Source: Dasypus novemcinctus (Eukaryota > Chordata > Mammalia > Cingulata > Dasypodidae). From it: DNA of 64,000 nucleotides. The stretch is taken from the NCBI RefSeq assembly GCF_030445035.2, contig NC_080690.1:33444796-33508795 (forward strand). Direction: 5' to 3'. Below the pieces are notes generated by a model, which was not told the origin of the DNA, ran no database searches, and was given only the letters and a program-made list of their open reading frames with translations. Both the position numbers and the translations under genes were made by a program. How positions within the stretch are numbered: the first letter of the stretch is position 1; each line of letters starts with the position of its first letter. Shown piece after piece: positions 1-13,900 of this stretch.

Positions 1-234
1 TGCACATCTCAGGAGGATCTCATAGACTGCCAAAGTGGATACTACCCAAACAGTGGGGCTCCTGAGGGCTCTGGAGACTCCCAGGTCCTATGGTCAGGGC
101 AGATAGCTCTGGAGTTTGGTGCCTTGCCAGTGGGCCCTACTTTGGAGTCTGTGCTCCTGAGAGCAGCAGAGTTGGACTGCTATGGCTTCCTTACACATGG
201 CTCATCTGTCCCTTCTACTTAAACCGATCCTTGG

Positions 235-659
235 GAAGCGGTTGTGGCTCAACTGATAGAGCATCCACCTACCATATGGAGGGTCCAGGGTTCTATACCC
301 AGGGCCTCCTGGCCAGTGTAGTGAGCTGGCCCACACGCAGTGCTGCTGTGCGAAAGAAATACCATACCACATTGGTGTCACCCGCATACAGGTGCCCCAC
401 GTGCAAGGGATGGGCCCTGAAAGGAGAGCCACCCCACGTGAAAAAAGCACAGCCTGCCCAGGAGTGGTGCCACACACAGAGCTGATGCAGCAAGACAACG
501 CAATAAAAAAGTGAGTTTCCCAGTGCCACATGACAAGAATGCAAGCTGACGCAGAAGAACACACAGCGGATGGACACAGACTGCAGACAACAGAGGGGGA
601 AGGGGAGGGAAATAAATAAAAATCTTTAAAAAAAAAAAGTGTTAAAAAAATAAATTAAA
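235..659 (+). mobile_element. tRNA-derived SINE (armadillo type), full length
   Basis: tRNA-like head TGTGGCTCAACTGATAGAGC..GGGTTCTATACCC, conserved tail (AGAAGAACACACAGCGGATGG) and an A-rich end. A degenerate target-site duplication flanks it: AAACCGATCCTTGG (221-234) versus AAACCTATACCTGG (660-673). Confidence 0.85.
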
Positions 660-1545
660 AAACCTATACCTGGTGCTGGAGTTTAAAGGTGTATGTCCAA
701 GAGAATGGAATCTTGGGGCTGTCCATATGCCAGCTGGACCCTGAGCCTCAGCAGAGTCCCAACACCTACTCTCCAGTTCATTGGACTCACCCAGGACAAC
801 TAACAAGGAGGTGAGGATGGACAACCACCATACCAAGGAAATGAGAGCCTACAACTGCAAGCAAAAGAGCCCCATCCATCAGCTTTATGGAATCAAAACC
901 CCCTCTCAATTAGAGGTGGAGTGGACATCACCATCCCAGCATCCTCAGGATTGGGGAATGAAGTACAGACTAGAATGGACTTACTGGTATTCTACAGAAT
1001 TATTGTGATTCTAGCAATGAAAGCAATTACAACATTAATGTGGAGGCAATGGCCACTGGAGGCTCTGGGAGCAGGAAGAGGGAAAAACAGGTGTAATACA
1101 GGGGCTTTTTCAGGACTTGGGAATTGTCCTGAATGACATGACACTGCAGCAACAGATATAGACCACTTTATATCTTCCCATAACATGCAAGATTGTGTGG
1201 GAGAGTTGTGTAAACTACAATGTCAACTATGGTCCATGCTCAGTGGCAATGCTGGAGAATGTGTTTATTAATTGCAATGAATGCGCCATACTAATGAAGG
1301 ATACTGTTTATGTGGCAGGGTGTGGGAGGTGTGAGGAGTGGAGCATAAGGGAATCCCTATATTTTCTATGTAATATTTATGTAATCTAAACATCTTTTTA
1401 AAATATATACATTTAAAAAAAAAAAAAACTGAAGAGGTAAAACAACATGAACCTTGACTGGATAATAGACCCACGGACAAACAAAAAACAGAATATTTTG
1501 GGGCCAACTAGGAAAATGTGACTATGGACTATATAATGACATTAT

Positions 1546-1762
1546 AGGGAGCAGATGTGGCTCAAGCATTTGAGTGCCTGCTTTCCACTTGGGAGGTCCC
1601 AGGTTCAGTCCCTGGTGCCTCCTAAAAAAAACGAAAACAACAGCCAACAAATGAAAAACCAACTAAGAGGAACTGATGTGGTTCAGTGGTTGAGCACTGG
1701 CTTCCTATATACGAGGTCCAGGGTTTAATTCCTGGCCCTGGTACCTCAAAAAAAAAAAAAAA
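1546..1762 (+). mobile_element. Dimeric tRNA-like SINE with one 8-bp target duplication
   Basis: Two tRNA-like monomers (about 1546-1625 and 1669-1750), each with A and B boxes, are joined by an A-rich linker and end in poly(A). The outer flanks are GACATTAT at 1538-1545 and 1763-1770, so both monomers arrived in one event. Confidence 0.8.
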
Positions 1763-2109
1763 GACATTATGAGTGAATGCTACTTTTCTTAGGTATAGCA
1801 ATGATATTGCAATTGTGTAGAAGATCCTTATTCTTGGGATGACAACAATGTTGCAGGTGTGCAGAATATCCTTATTCTTAGGAGATGCATGCTGAAGTAG
1901 TTAGAGGAGAAGTGTTACGATATGCAACTTACCTTCAAATGGTTCGGCAGATATAACACATATGTGAAAAACAAAGCATACACGGTGAAATATTAACTAT
2001 GGGTAAATACAGGTGAAAAGGAAAGAAAAGGTTTATTATTCTGTATTTTAAACTTTTCTGTAGATTTGGGATATTTCAGAAAAATATAAACCAAACAATA
2101 AAAGAGGAA

Positions 2110-2450
2110 CATACCATCTTTGGTAACTACAAACTGAAAAAAATTTAATGGCGGGAAATGCTAAGTCATAGGTCATGCATATCTTTATACGAGATAGTGC
2201 CAAATTTTTCTTCATTTGGTTGTACAACAGTCCCTACCAATATCTATGAGGTTTTTTTTTCTTTAAAAAATCTGGAAATATGAAGCAAATATAGTAAAAT
2301 GTTAAAAGATATTATTTTGTAGGAACATGTATACTTGTTAGTTACCTCCATAGTTTTCTGTGTTTGTCTTTTAAAAAATACATATATACTTCTAAGATAT
2401 GTCAAATTAGCCACCACAGAAATGACATGCCCTAGGGAATATTAAAAAAA
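2110..2450. mobile_element. L1-like remnant
   Basis: AT-rich sequence with phrases resembling the L1 3' end; weak recognition only. Confidence 0.3.
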
Positions 2451-2729
2451 AAAAAACAGGTCGATTCAGGATCACCCAAAGCCACCATGAGGTTATAGTC
2501 TCAAATTATCTAATACAGCTCCAGTGAGAGGATACAGGTAACCTAATCCAGTCCCACTCTATCCCTGGATTGAAGAAGGCCTGTTAATGTACCATCTGGG
2601 AGATCAAACACAGCTGGTAACCTGCAACACCTGTGGGGGATAGGCATGACTCTGGCAGACACCAGTAGCCAGTCCCTCAGGTACTACTCTTACGGGACAA
2701 TTCTCATTCCCTTTGCTCCTTGTCCTCAT

Positions 2730-3375
2730 GCTGTAACTGAAAAATTAACAAATTTATTTTAGTGCAAAATACCAACAACTGTGATAGCTCACTGAATTAT
2801 AGCCTTGATATATGTTAGCCTTTTGAAGTAGCCAGAAGCAGATTATCTGTAACTGTTGTAATTTACTGAACTTGTTTCTTTAATTTGATGCTGTGTTTTG
2901 AAACTGCATAATCTTTACCAGGTAACTTGACAGTAAAAACAACTAATTATCGGCCCCCCTTATAACCCCTTATCTTGTTTTGCAACCCTGAAGTGGGGAG
3001 CCCATGCACATAGCCCCTTGTTGATTAACATGAGAAAGCCCAGAACTGACGAACCCGAATTCCTAGGTTATCTTGCTAGACCAAGGCAGTTCTCATCAGA
3101 GTTGGCCCACCTGACATGCACAGTAGCCTAAAAGTAAATTAAGCATGTAATCAATCTGCACATGTTCAGTGATTAGACTCTAACTTCATTATCCTAAGCC
3201 TGCCTGCCTTTGTTTGAATGCTATAAAACAGTGAAAGTTTCTTTAGTTCAGGGAGACATATTTATGCCCATAGGTCTTCTGATCTCCTTGCCTTTGCTCT
3301 TGGCAATAAACTTTCCCTCTCTTTGAAACCCTGGGTGTCACATAATCGACTCTTCCATGTACATCACTGCAGAGA
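2730..3375 (+). mobile_element. Probable solo LTR of an endogenous retrovirus
   Basis: It has an LTR-like order of signals: CTATAAAACAG near 3220, CTTGGCAATAAACTTTCCC near 3300, and CTTTGAAACCCTGGGTGTCA after it. Both ends are uncertain. No coding region attached. Confidence 0.5.
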
Positions 3376-3647
3376 ACCCACACAATGATTGTTATCAACC
3401 CACCAACTTCCTGTTGACTTCCTTTAGCCTGCTAGGCCCCTGTCACTGGGAAGAGATGCCCTGGATTGCAGAGTCTGAACAGATCAAAATCCAAGAAGGT
3501 ACAGCCCCACTCTTCAGTATAAATGAGCATTCTGGGGTAGAACCAAGGACTAAGTCCTGCCTCAGATTCTCCTGCCAGGAAAAAGCACTCTGAGAACTAA
3601 AGGCACCCACCTCCCTATCCCCCAATTCATCCAATAATGCAGCATAC

Positions 3648-6650
<3,003 letters not shown>

Positions 6651-6874
6651 TCTATGGAGAAATGGAAGTACACTTTAGCAATGCGCATGCTTTAGCAAAA
6701 GTACACTTGAATGATAGGTCTGTTCCCTTTTGCTTCCATCCTCAAGTGGCTTCTCAAATTGCTGAAAACAAAAGAGAAACAAAACACAAAGCTCTTTACT
6801 TGAATAAAAGAAATGAGACCTCTTCCTGAGACCGAGAGGAAGGACTTGAGGGGTTCCTGACTCCACAGCCTGTG

Positions 6875-7292
6875 TAGTGGGCAGAATGTTCTCATCCTCA
6901 GCCCTGGCACCTGTGAATGCCACCACATTTAGAAAAAGTCTTTGCCAATATAATTTACGTTAAGGATCTTGAGATGAGGATTGGATTTAGGGGGCCCTAA
7001 ATCCAGTGACAAGTGTCCTTATAAGAATCACACACAGGGGAAGACACACACACACACATAAGGCAATGTGAAGGTGGAGGCAGAGATTGGAGTTGAGGAA
7101 TGCTAACAACCACGAAAGCTGCAAGAGGCAAAGGGCAGAATCTCCTCTAGAACCTCTGGAGTGAGCGCAGCCCGGTGGACACCTTGATTTCAGACTTCTG
7201 GCTTCTAGAACTGTGAGAGAATAAGTTTCTGTTGTTTTAAGCTACGAAGTCTTTGGTTATTTGTTTAGGAAGTCATAAGAACTTAATACAGC
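6875..7292 (+). mobile_element. MLT1-type LTR (MaLR)
   Basis: Diagnostic phrases in order: GTGGGCAGAATGTTCTCATC, TTAAGGATCTTGAGATGAGG, GTGTCCTTATAAGAATCACA, CTTCTAGAACTGTGAGAGAA, GTTTTAAGCTACGAAGTC, CATAAGAACTTAATACAGCC. A short (AC)n run is internal. Confidence 0.75.
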
Positions 7293-7399
7293 CTGTGTCT
7301 TCTCGGTAAAATAAGAAACCACCCATTTGGAAGAGCAACTTTATGGAAATAAATTTGAAAAATTTGAAAATCTAAATTTCTTATAGAGCCTTCCAAATT

Positions 7400-7870
7400 G
7401 TGTGTATGTGTTTGATGAGTACATATGAATCAACTTGTTCCTTTTAATAATTCATTCCATTATATGAATGTATAATTATTTAATCAGCTCCATAATGACA
7501 GAGGACATTTAGGTTGGGACTAGTTTTTGACAGTTATAAATAGGGATGCATTGAACTTCTTTTTTCCCAGTTGTGTAAGTACCTGTAAAACAAATTCCTT
7601 CACCTTGAACTGGTCAAAGGATACGAGCACAGTTTTTATAAATATGACCAAATATCCCCCAAATAAGCTGTAAATTGACACTCCCATGCTCAGTATGTGA
7701 TTTCTTGATTTCCCAACTCTAAATAATATCAAACTTTTATTCTTTGCTAATCAGATAAACAAAAAATTGATCTTGTCAAATCAGATTTTTATAATCAGAT
7801 TGTTGTCAAGATTGTACCAATTTCACTGAGAGTGTATTAAGAATGCCTTATCTTTCCATTCTTGTTAATA
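7400..7870 (-). mobile_element. L1 remnant, reverse orientation
   Basis: Phrases such as GGACATTTAGGTTGGGACTA and ATAGGGATGCATTGAAC resemble the complement of the old L1 3' region. Confidence 0.45.
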
Positions 7871-8235
7871 TTAAACTCTAGTTGTTTTCAAGTCTTTAAA
7901 TGATAGGTCTACATACTTTCCTTTCCAATTTCAAGTCTGGATCATGCATATGGCTTCTGAAGCTGTTGGGGAAAAAAATCCAATGTTTATTACTTTAATA
8001 AAATGCATCATCTATAGTGTTAATGGTAGCATTGAATTGTATATGGGAAAGTGGTTAAAAGGGGAAATTTTATGCTGTATATGTTACCACAATTTTTTAA
8101 AACCCTCATAAAACTGTACAACACAAAGGGTGAGCCCTAATGTAAACTCTGGTCTTTAATTAATATTGATTTATCAATTTTAACAAATTAATGAAAAATG
8201 TTAATAGGGAATACTGTATGTTGGAGAAAAATGGT

Positions 8236-8655
8236 GCTCACTGGGACATGGAGACTGATATGACCACAGGCAAAGAAAGAGTTTATGGAGAAGCTCTCCC
8301 AACAGAGGGGGTCTGAAGAACAGACTTCAGCGCTCCCACCAGCATGGTGGGGGGCTGAAGAGAGACTTCAGCCCACTAGTGGAAGGTACAGATGTGAATT
8401 TATACAGTACATCAATAGGCGGGAACTGTTAGTTCATGGGGAGGGAGTTAGGGTCCAGAGTACAGCCTTGAGTCAATAAAGGGCTGTAAAAGTAAATTCT
8501 TCTTAGGTGTGGCTTGGGGGTGGTGGACTAGGAGGTAGGGTTTTCTTGGAATGCAGGAGGGTTTGATGGCGGGGAAGGGAGGAGGGTCCTTATCTGCTCC
8601 ATTCCCATGGTGATATGGCTCATTCTTGTGGGGAAATACGCTGTCTTTCACACGT
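8236..8655 (-). mobile_element. LTR of a gammaretrovirus-like endogenous retrovirus
   Basis: Read on the minus strand it starts TGTGAAAGAC (typical class I LTR start), has GTATAAATTC as TATA and CCATAAACTC as a poly(A)-type signal, and ends near CAGTGAGCACCA. It follows an env-like fragment on the same strand. No matching 5' LTR or gag/pol is seen. Confidence 0.6.
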
Positions 8656-8899
8656 AGGCAGCTTGCTCAGTCGATGGGAATGGAGCCACAGCCTTATGAC
8701 CTAGTAATCATTACAAACCTCTAATGTTCCTAACTCTTTGTTTTTATGTATATATATATATATTGGGGGACCTGGGTATTGGGGTATACAATACTGGGCA
8801 GGATGGGAGGGTGAGGGGATCTGGGGCATCGGCTCCTTCTGACTACTTCCTGCTGTCAAGAGGCAGAGAAAAGAAGTTCCCTTCCATCCTCTGCAGTGG

Positions 8900-9290
8900 G
8901 CTGTGGTTTCAGCTCCTGCAGGGGTTGATATTATTATTCACACAGCAGAAAGATACCGTTTATATATTCCTGGGTTGTTGATTGTACGATTCGGTGTATG
9001 AATCGGACAAGAAGCTGTAAGAGACAAGGACCAAAAAGCAGCAGCAGCAATACTATTAGTAATGGTGTTATAATGGTAAAAGGATTGATTTTAAGGGTGA
9101 AGAGAAAAAAGAGAAATGAGGATATCCATGATTGATTTCCACAGTTATTATCTCAGGCTCTCTGAATGTTGTTTTTTTTCCCAGGACTTTAACATTTTCC
9201 TCTATCTGACCAGTTCTGTTAATGTAAAAACAAGTTTCATTTATGATTGCACAGTGCCTAGTACATTCCTGTTGGATTAGGGATGGGGTG
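8900..9290 (-). pseudogene. Decayed env transmembrane-subunit fragment of the same ERV
   Basis: Minus-strand reading gives a leucine-rich membrane-spanning segment followed by a short basic cytoplasmic tail and stop. Upstream is a cysteine-bearing ectodomain stretch of the kind found in gammaretroviral Env TM. Frameshift and stop interrupt the two parts, and everything upstream is missing, so it is a non-functional relic. Confidence 0.55.
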
Positions 9291-10299
9291 GGGGTTTGGG
9301 GTTATCTGTTATATGTTATTGGGGCAGGGGAGACCTGAAACTGTGTATGAGGGAGCATATATGGGAACTCTGCATTTTCTGCATGATTTTTCTGTAAACT
9401 TACTACTGCCTGATCCCCCCAAAAGGGAAAGCAGCATCCTCTAGAGTTGTGTAGTTCCTGAGGGGTTCATCACCTCTGTACCCCCACTGCCTGGCAGTGT
9501 GCTCCACACAGGGTGTGTGCTCAGTAAAGAATTACCAAGTCCCCTAACAGTCCAGAGAGAGGTTTGAATGGGCCTCAAAAAGGTGAAAGTGGTTGGGAGC
9601 TCCAGAATAATGAAGCTCACACAGAGAAAAGGGGCCCTAAAATAGAACTTGGCAGAGGCTACATTGAGGGGGTAGGAGAAGGAAGAGTAATTAGGGAAGG
9701 AGATAAAGAGTTTGTCTTGGCAAGGAGTGACACCTCTTTCTGAGACAGGAGAGGAAGGGCACCGAGGGGACCCTTGCACCACAGTCTTTCTTCTCAGGGA
9801 AGTAAGAATTCAGGTCGTTTGCTGAGTACAAGATAGACATGATGAAGGATAAAGGACAGAATGGAACGAAATTTGAAACAGCTACTGCAGGGAACTTGAC
9901 AGGGTATCAAAAGAAGAGAATTAGAGAGGTGCTGAAAGGACCTAGTGGAAAGTCCAAGAGAAGAGATCTGAGGCTCTTCTCAGTTCATGACTTCTCTGTC
10001 AATTTGTAGAAGACTTGGCTAGGAGAGGGGAGTAGAGGACAGGGTAACCAGACTTGCAAAGGGAGCCTAGCCAGTTCAAGTGCCAGGCCTGTTGGCTTGA
10101 CAGTCAAGAGCAGGCCACGCAGCTCTGGGGAGACCCAGGCCCAGAGCCACAGAGCTGCCATAATTACCCAGTAGGTATAAGGCAGCTTGAGGACCAGAAC
10201 TCAGGTCTCCTGGCTGCTGGCCTCAGACCTTTCCCACCATACTATCTTGTTCTGGGATCTCAGATCCCTGCCGTGGCCTATATGGAAAGAAGTACACAA

Positions 10300-10954
10300 C
10301 AGGAAACTACTTCAAACACATTTATTATCATTTCTACAAACTCTAAGTTCAAGAATAATCCTGCAGTGCTGTGCTGGTATAAGACACTAGGCCTGGGATC
10401 ACACCTTAGCAGGCACCTGTGTCTCAGGTGAGGCAGCTCTTTGAGGAGGTTCCCAGGTACAGTATCTCAGAAGGTCATCTGAGAGGGAAGGGGGGCCCCA
10501 GGACCACCTCTGGGTGCTCAGTCCTGTGTAGTGCTGGGGGACAGCTGCCACCTTGTGTGGCTTCATACCCTGACCCTGGCTTGGGAGTCCCAGAAGGCGT
10601 TTCTAGACAAAATCTAGGTGCCTGTGGGAACATGATGGGGATGGGCGGGGTTTCCATGGCTTGAATGCTTGGTGTGATCCCAATTTTTGAATCATGCAGC
10701 TGCAATGCAGAAGGCTTCAGGAAGCCTGGCCTGGCTTTAGGAACTGAAGAAGTGGCCCATTCCTGGATCGAAATGTATCTTCAAGTGCTCTGTGGTTTCC
10801 AGGTGGCTGTGGAAGTGACTCATGAGTCCTTCAATGTTTTCTCATTAATATCCTGTATACAGATGATACTTCATACTTTTCAAAGCCCTTTAAATATATT
10901 GTTTTTTGTTTTTTTCTTCTTTTTTTTCTTTTTCTGGGCACTCTAACTTCCTTC
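10300..10954 (-). other. COQ9: COQ9 3' untranslated region
   Basis: Sequence between the stop codon and the only well-placed AATAAA. The length of about 650 nt is inferred from the poly(A) signal, not observed. Confidence 0.6.
10321..10326 (-). terminator. COQ9: COQ9 poly(A) signal AATAAA
   Basis: TTTATT on the plus strand is AATAAA on the transcript strand. Cleavage is expected near 10300-10310. Confidence 0.65.
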
Positions 10955-10990
10955 TCACCGCCGCTGGTTTAGACCTGTCAAGTTCTTAAG
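10955..10990 (-). CDS. COQ9: COQ9 coding exon 9 (C-terminus)
   Basis: Acceptor CTATATTAG. 11 codons, [11 protein letters not shown], then TGA at 10957-10955. Confidence 0.95.
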   Translation of the reverse strand, partial: LKNLTGLNQRR

Positions 10991-13900
10991 CTAATATAGG
11001 ATGAAAAGAGAGAGAGAGTGATAAGGGCCTAGCTTTGCCAACAGGACTCCAGCAGGAACGATCTGGATTTTCAAGGCAGCAGGCATGGGTATGGTACAGT
11101 GACTTGACATAATTGGGTCCCAGAAGCCAGTGATTTTTCTTGATGCCCAATCAAAAATAAAAAGGTAGGGTATTTGGATCAAGAAACTTTGAGGCTGAAT
11201 ACTGTTGGTCTTATTAGCATTCCAGTTCAAGACTATTACCTATGTGGGGACACTGACATCTGTAACACAGGGCCAGAGTAGGATGGGAGTCAACTAGGAT
11301 GAGCTAGGCTATACTCACTGTCACCGCTGCACCCATGAGTCCCTGCACCAGCGCTTCTCCAGTTGACTTGACCTAGAAGGAGTCAGAGTCAGAGTCAGGA
11401 TCTCTTAAACCCCAAAACAAGCCAAAGGTGAGGCAGGTAGGACAAATCAAGAAGCCTGTAAGCCCCAACATGTAGGACAAGAGGGCCTTGTACTAGAGGA
11501 AGAGCCTATGGATAGTACAATCATAAGTGGGCAAAGGCAGTGCTGGCATGAGGGAAAACTGGGCAGCCTCCCTGAGGTGATCAGCTGTAGCCTAGGAGAA
11601 TTGGCTTCTCCAATGGCTGGCCCCAATTACCTGTTTGGCAGTGTGGCCCATGTTCATTGCATCATTAATCCGGTTCTCCAAGAAGCGCCAAGTGTCCTCA
11701 AAGTCTGGGGAAGAGTCCTGCATCATCACCAGCTCCGTCGTGTTGTAGATGCCAGCTAGTATGGCTCGGCGAGTGTACCAGTTAAACTGCAAAGGAATCC
11801 ATCCAGGAAGGTGGGTCACCGCTATTGTGGGCCGGGAAAAGTTTGAGGCAGATCCTACCCAATCCCATGGGGATCCACGGCCCTCTCCGTATTTCTTCTT
11901 TCCTTCACAGACCCATATGGCCCTCCAGACAACCTGGATTACCCTACTGATCCCAAACTGGGTTGGGCATCAGAATTACCTGGGAGATAAAAGAAGCAGG
12001 TTCTCAGGCTCAACCTCTGGAAGTTTAGTCAGTGGGTCTACAGTAAGCACCAGAAATTGGGATGTCTAATAAGCACCTCAAGATGATTTTGCTATATCCA
12101 GTCTCTTTCAGAACTGCTGGTGAAAAGACTAAGCCTTAGGACATCTTGATCCTGGGGCTCTGTGATCAGCCAGTTATGACCAAACTCTGGTGTGCTCATC
12201 AGTACAGGGAGGCCTGGACAGATCAGAACATCTGGAAGAACTGAGAGTCCAAGTCCCCTGACAAATTCTGACTGTCTTAGCAAACTGCTCTTCAGAATCC
12301 CAGCTCAGCTGATGGGTGTTTTATTCCTTTAATTTCATTGCTTTCTAATTTCATTTTTCTATGATCTCAGTCGGTGGTGTATTCCCACATAGGGTGAGTT
12401 GATTAAGGCACTTTGTTACAACTCTGATGGGAGTATCGCTTAGCTTCCCCATCCTGAATTCCACAAAATACCATCACATATTAACATCTTTTATGAAGGT
12501 ATATGTTTTCTCTCTTTATTTTTAAAAATTTCCTTCCAAAAAAGGAGGCAGCGTTAAAAAGTCAGATTCTTTCCTGGTGCCTGTTTACAGGAGTTCATTC
12601 CTCTCTCAGCAAAGCAGGGCTGGGGGATGGGAGTTTCTTTTGAAAGCCATGGGTGTTTCTGTGGTATTCCTTTTTTAAAAATCAGCCTCAGGAAAGACAC
12701 AGACCTGGAGATTCTGCAGCAGAACCTAAATCTTAGGAGAGTGAGGGGGAAATAGCTATAAAAGGGCAGCCCAATAACCCCCGGAGGTCAGAAAGAATAA
12801 TGCTGGTCCCTGAATGAAGACCTAGATCCTACTTTGGCTTACTGAGTGACCTCATACCTCAGTCTCTCCGTTCCAATACGGGAATGACACTGCGGGTCTC
12901 CTGGAGGGACTTGTGACCAAAGGAATATCACAAACATCTTGAAGAACTGCTTAGTGTCTGCTCGGGGCAGAGACTGGACTGCTGTAACCCAAGCCTCTGC
13001 CAGTACTATGTGGGCCTGTGGAAAGCACTCACATCGGTAGACTGGTCCCCTGCATAATGCCACATGTCATCCACCATGCTGGTGAGCAGGTTCAGGCTGG
13101 GTGGGATGTTGTGGGGGAGCATGAGGATGCTGAGGGCCTGAGAAGAGAAGGACAGGGGCATCAGTACTGCATGCAGGTAACACCCGAGCACAGTGACTGG
13201 CGTCTCACCCCTCCAGAGGTATCCAAGGGGGCCTGCCCAGCTCTGGTTCTGAGTCCTGCCATCTGCCCCTCCTGGGTGAGCTCTTGGCAAAAAACAATCT
13301 TGGCTGTAGCTGATGAGAGCCAGGGGCAGATTCCTGTCCTACGCTGACCCAATCAGATTCTTCATCCATGGCATTTGGAATTAGGAATGCAGACAGCAGG
13401 AGGGTGGGTACTGGGGTCCCTAAAACCACTAAAAACAAGGTTGGAGAAGGGTATCCCATTCTGGAACATGGAGGAAGCAGCCAGGATTGGGGGAAGCCTG
13501 AGGCTTTTCTAGGTTCAAAATCCAGGCCACACCCAGTAGCATTCTGCCCTTGATGCACCACTGCAGCCTCATACTAAATTTCTCCCCCCCTTTTTTGCTT
13601 AAGTTAACTCAAGTTGATTTGTTACCTGCAACAACAAAAAAACCTTTTGACTAGTACAAGTGATGGCACATGCCAGAGATTACTCTGTTAGCAGACATCA
13701 GCTCCTGCTGTCCTGATAGTAGGAGGTCTTGCCATTTTACCAACTCTAAAAATCCACTGGGTGTGGCCTGTGGGAGGAGGTAAGAGTCCTGGATTGGATG
13801 GAAGTTTTCTCTTAGTGAAGTAACCCAGAGGAAGGAAACAAGAAGAAATCAAGAAGGCACACCTTTTCATTGACTGGCAAGGTGAGTGCCTCATGGAATG

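Larger units (their letters stand above)
1..2100 (+). mobile_element. Old L1 3' region (interrupted by two SINE insertions)
   Basis: The text (TCTGGTGCCTTGCCAGTGGG near 110-140; ACTTGGGAATTGTCCTGAAT near 1115; AGGAGATGCATGCTGAAGTA near 1880) resembles the 3'UTR of ancient mammalian L1M elements. SINEs at 235-659 and 1546-1762 interrupt it. It lies in POLR2C intron 4. Family assigned from memory. Confidence 0.5.

Noticed and set aside
3443-3600. Candidate POLR2C exon 5 (a PECS-like tetrapeptide)
   Set aside because: Only four residues match and the neighbouring residues and splice signals do not fit.
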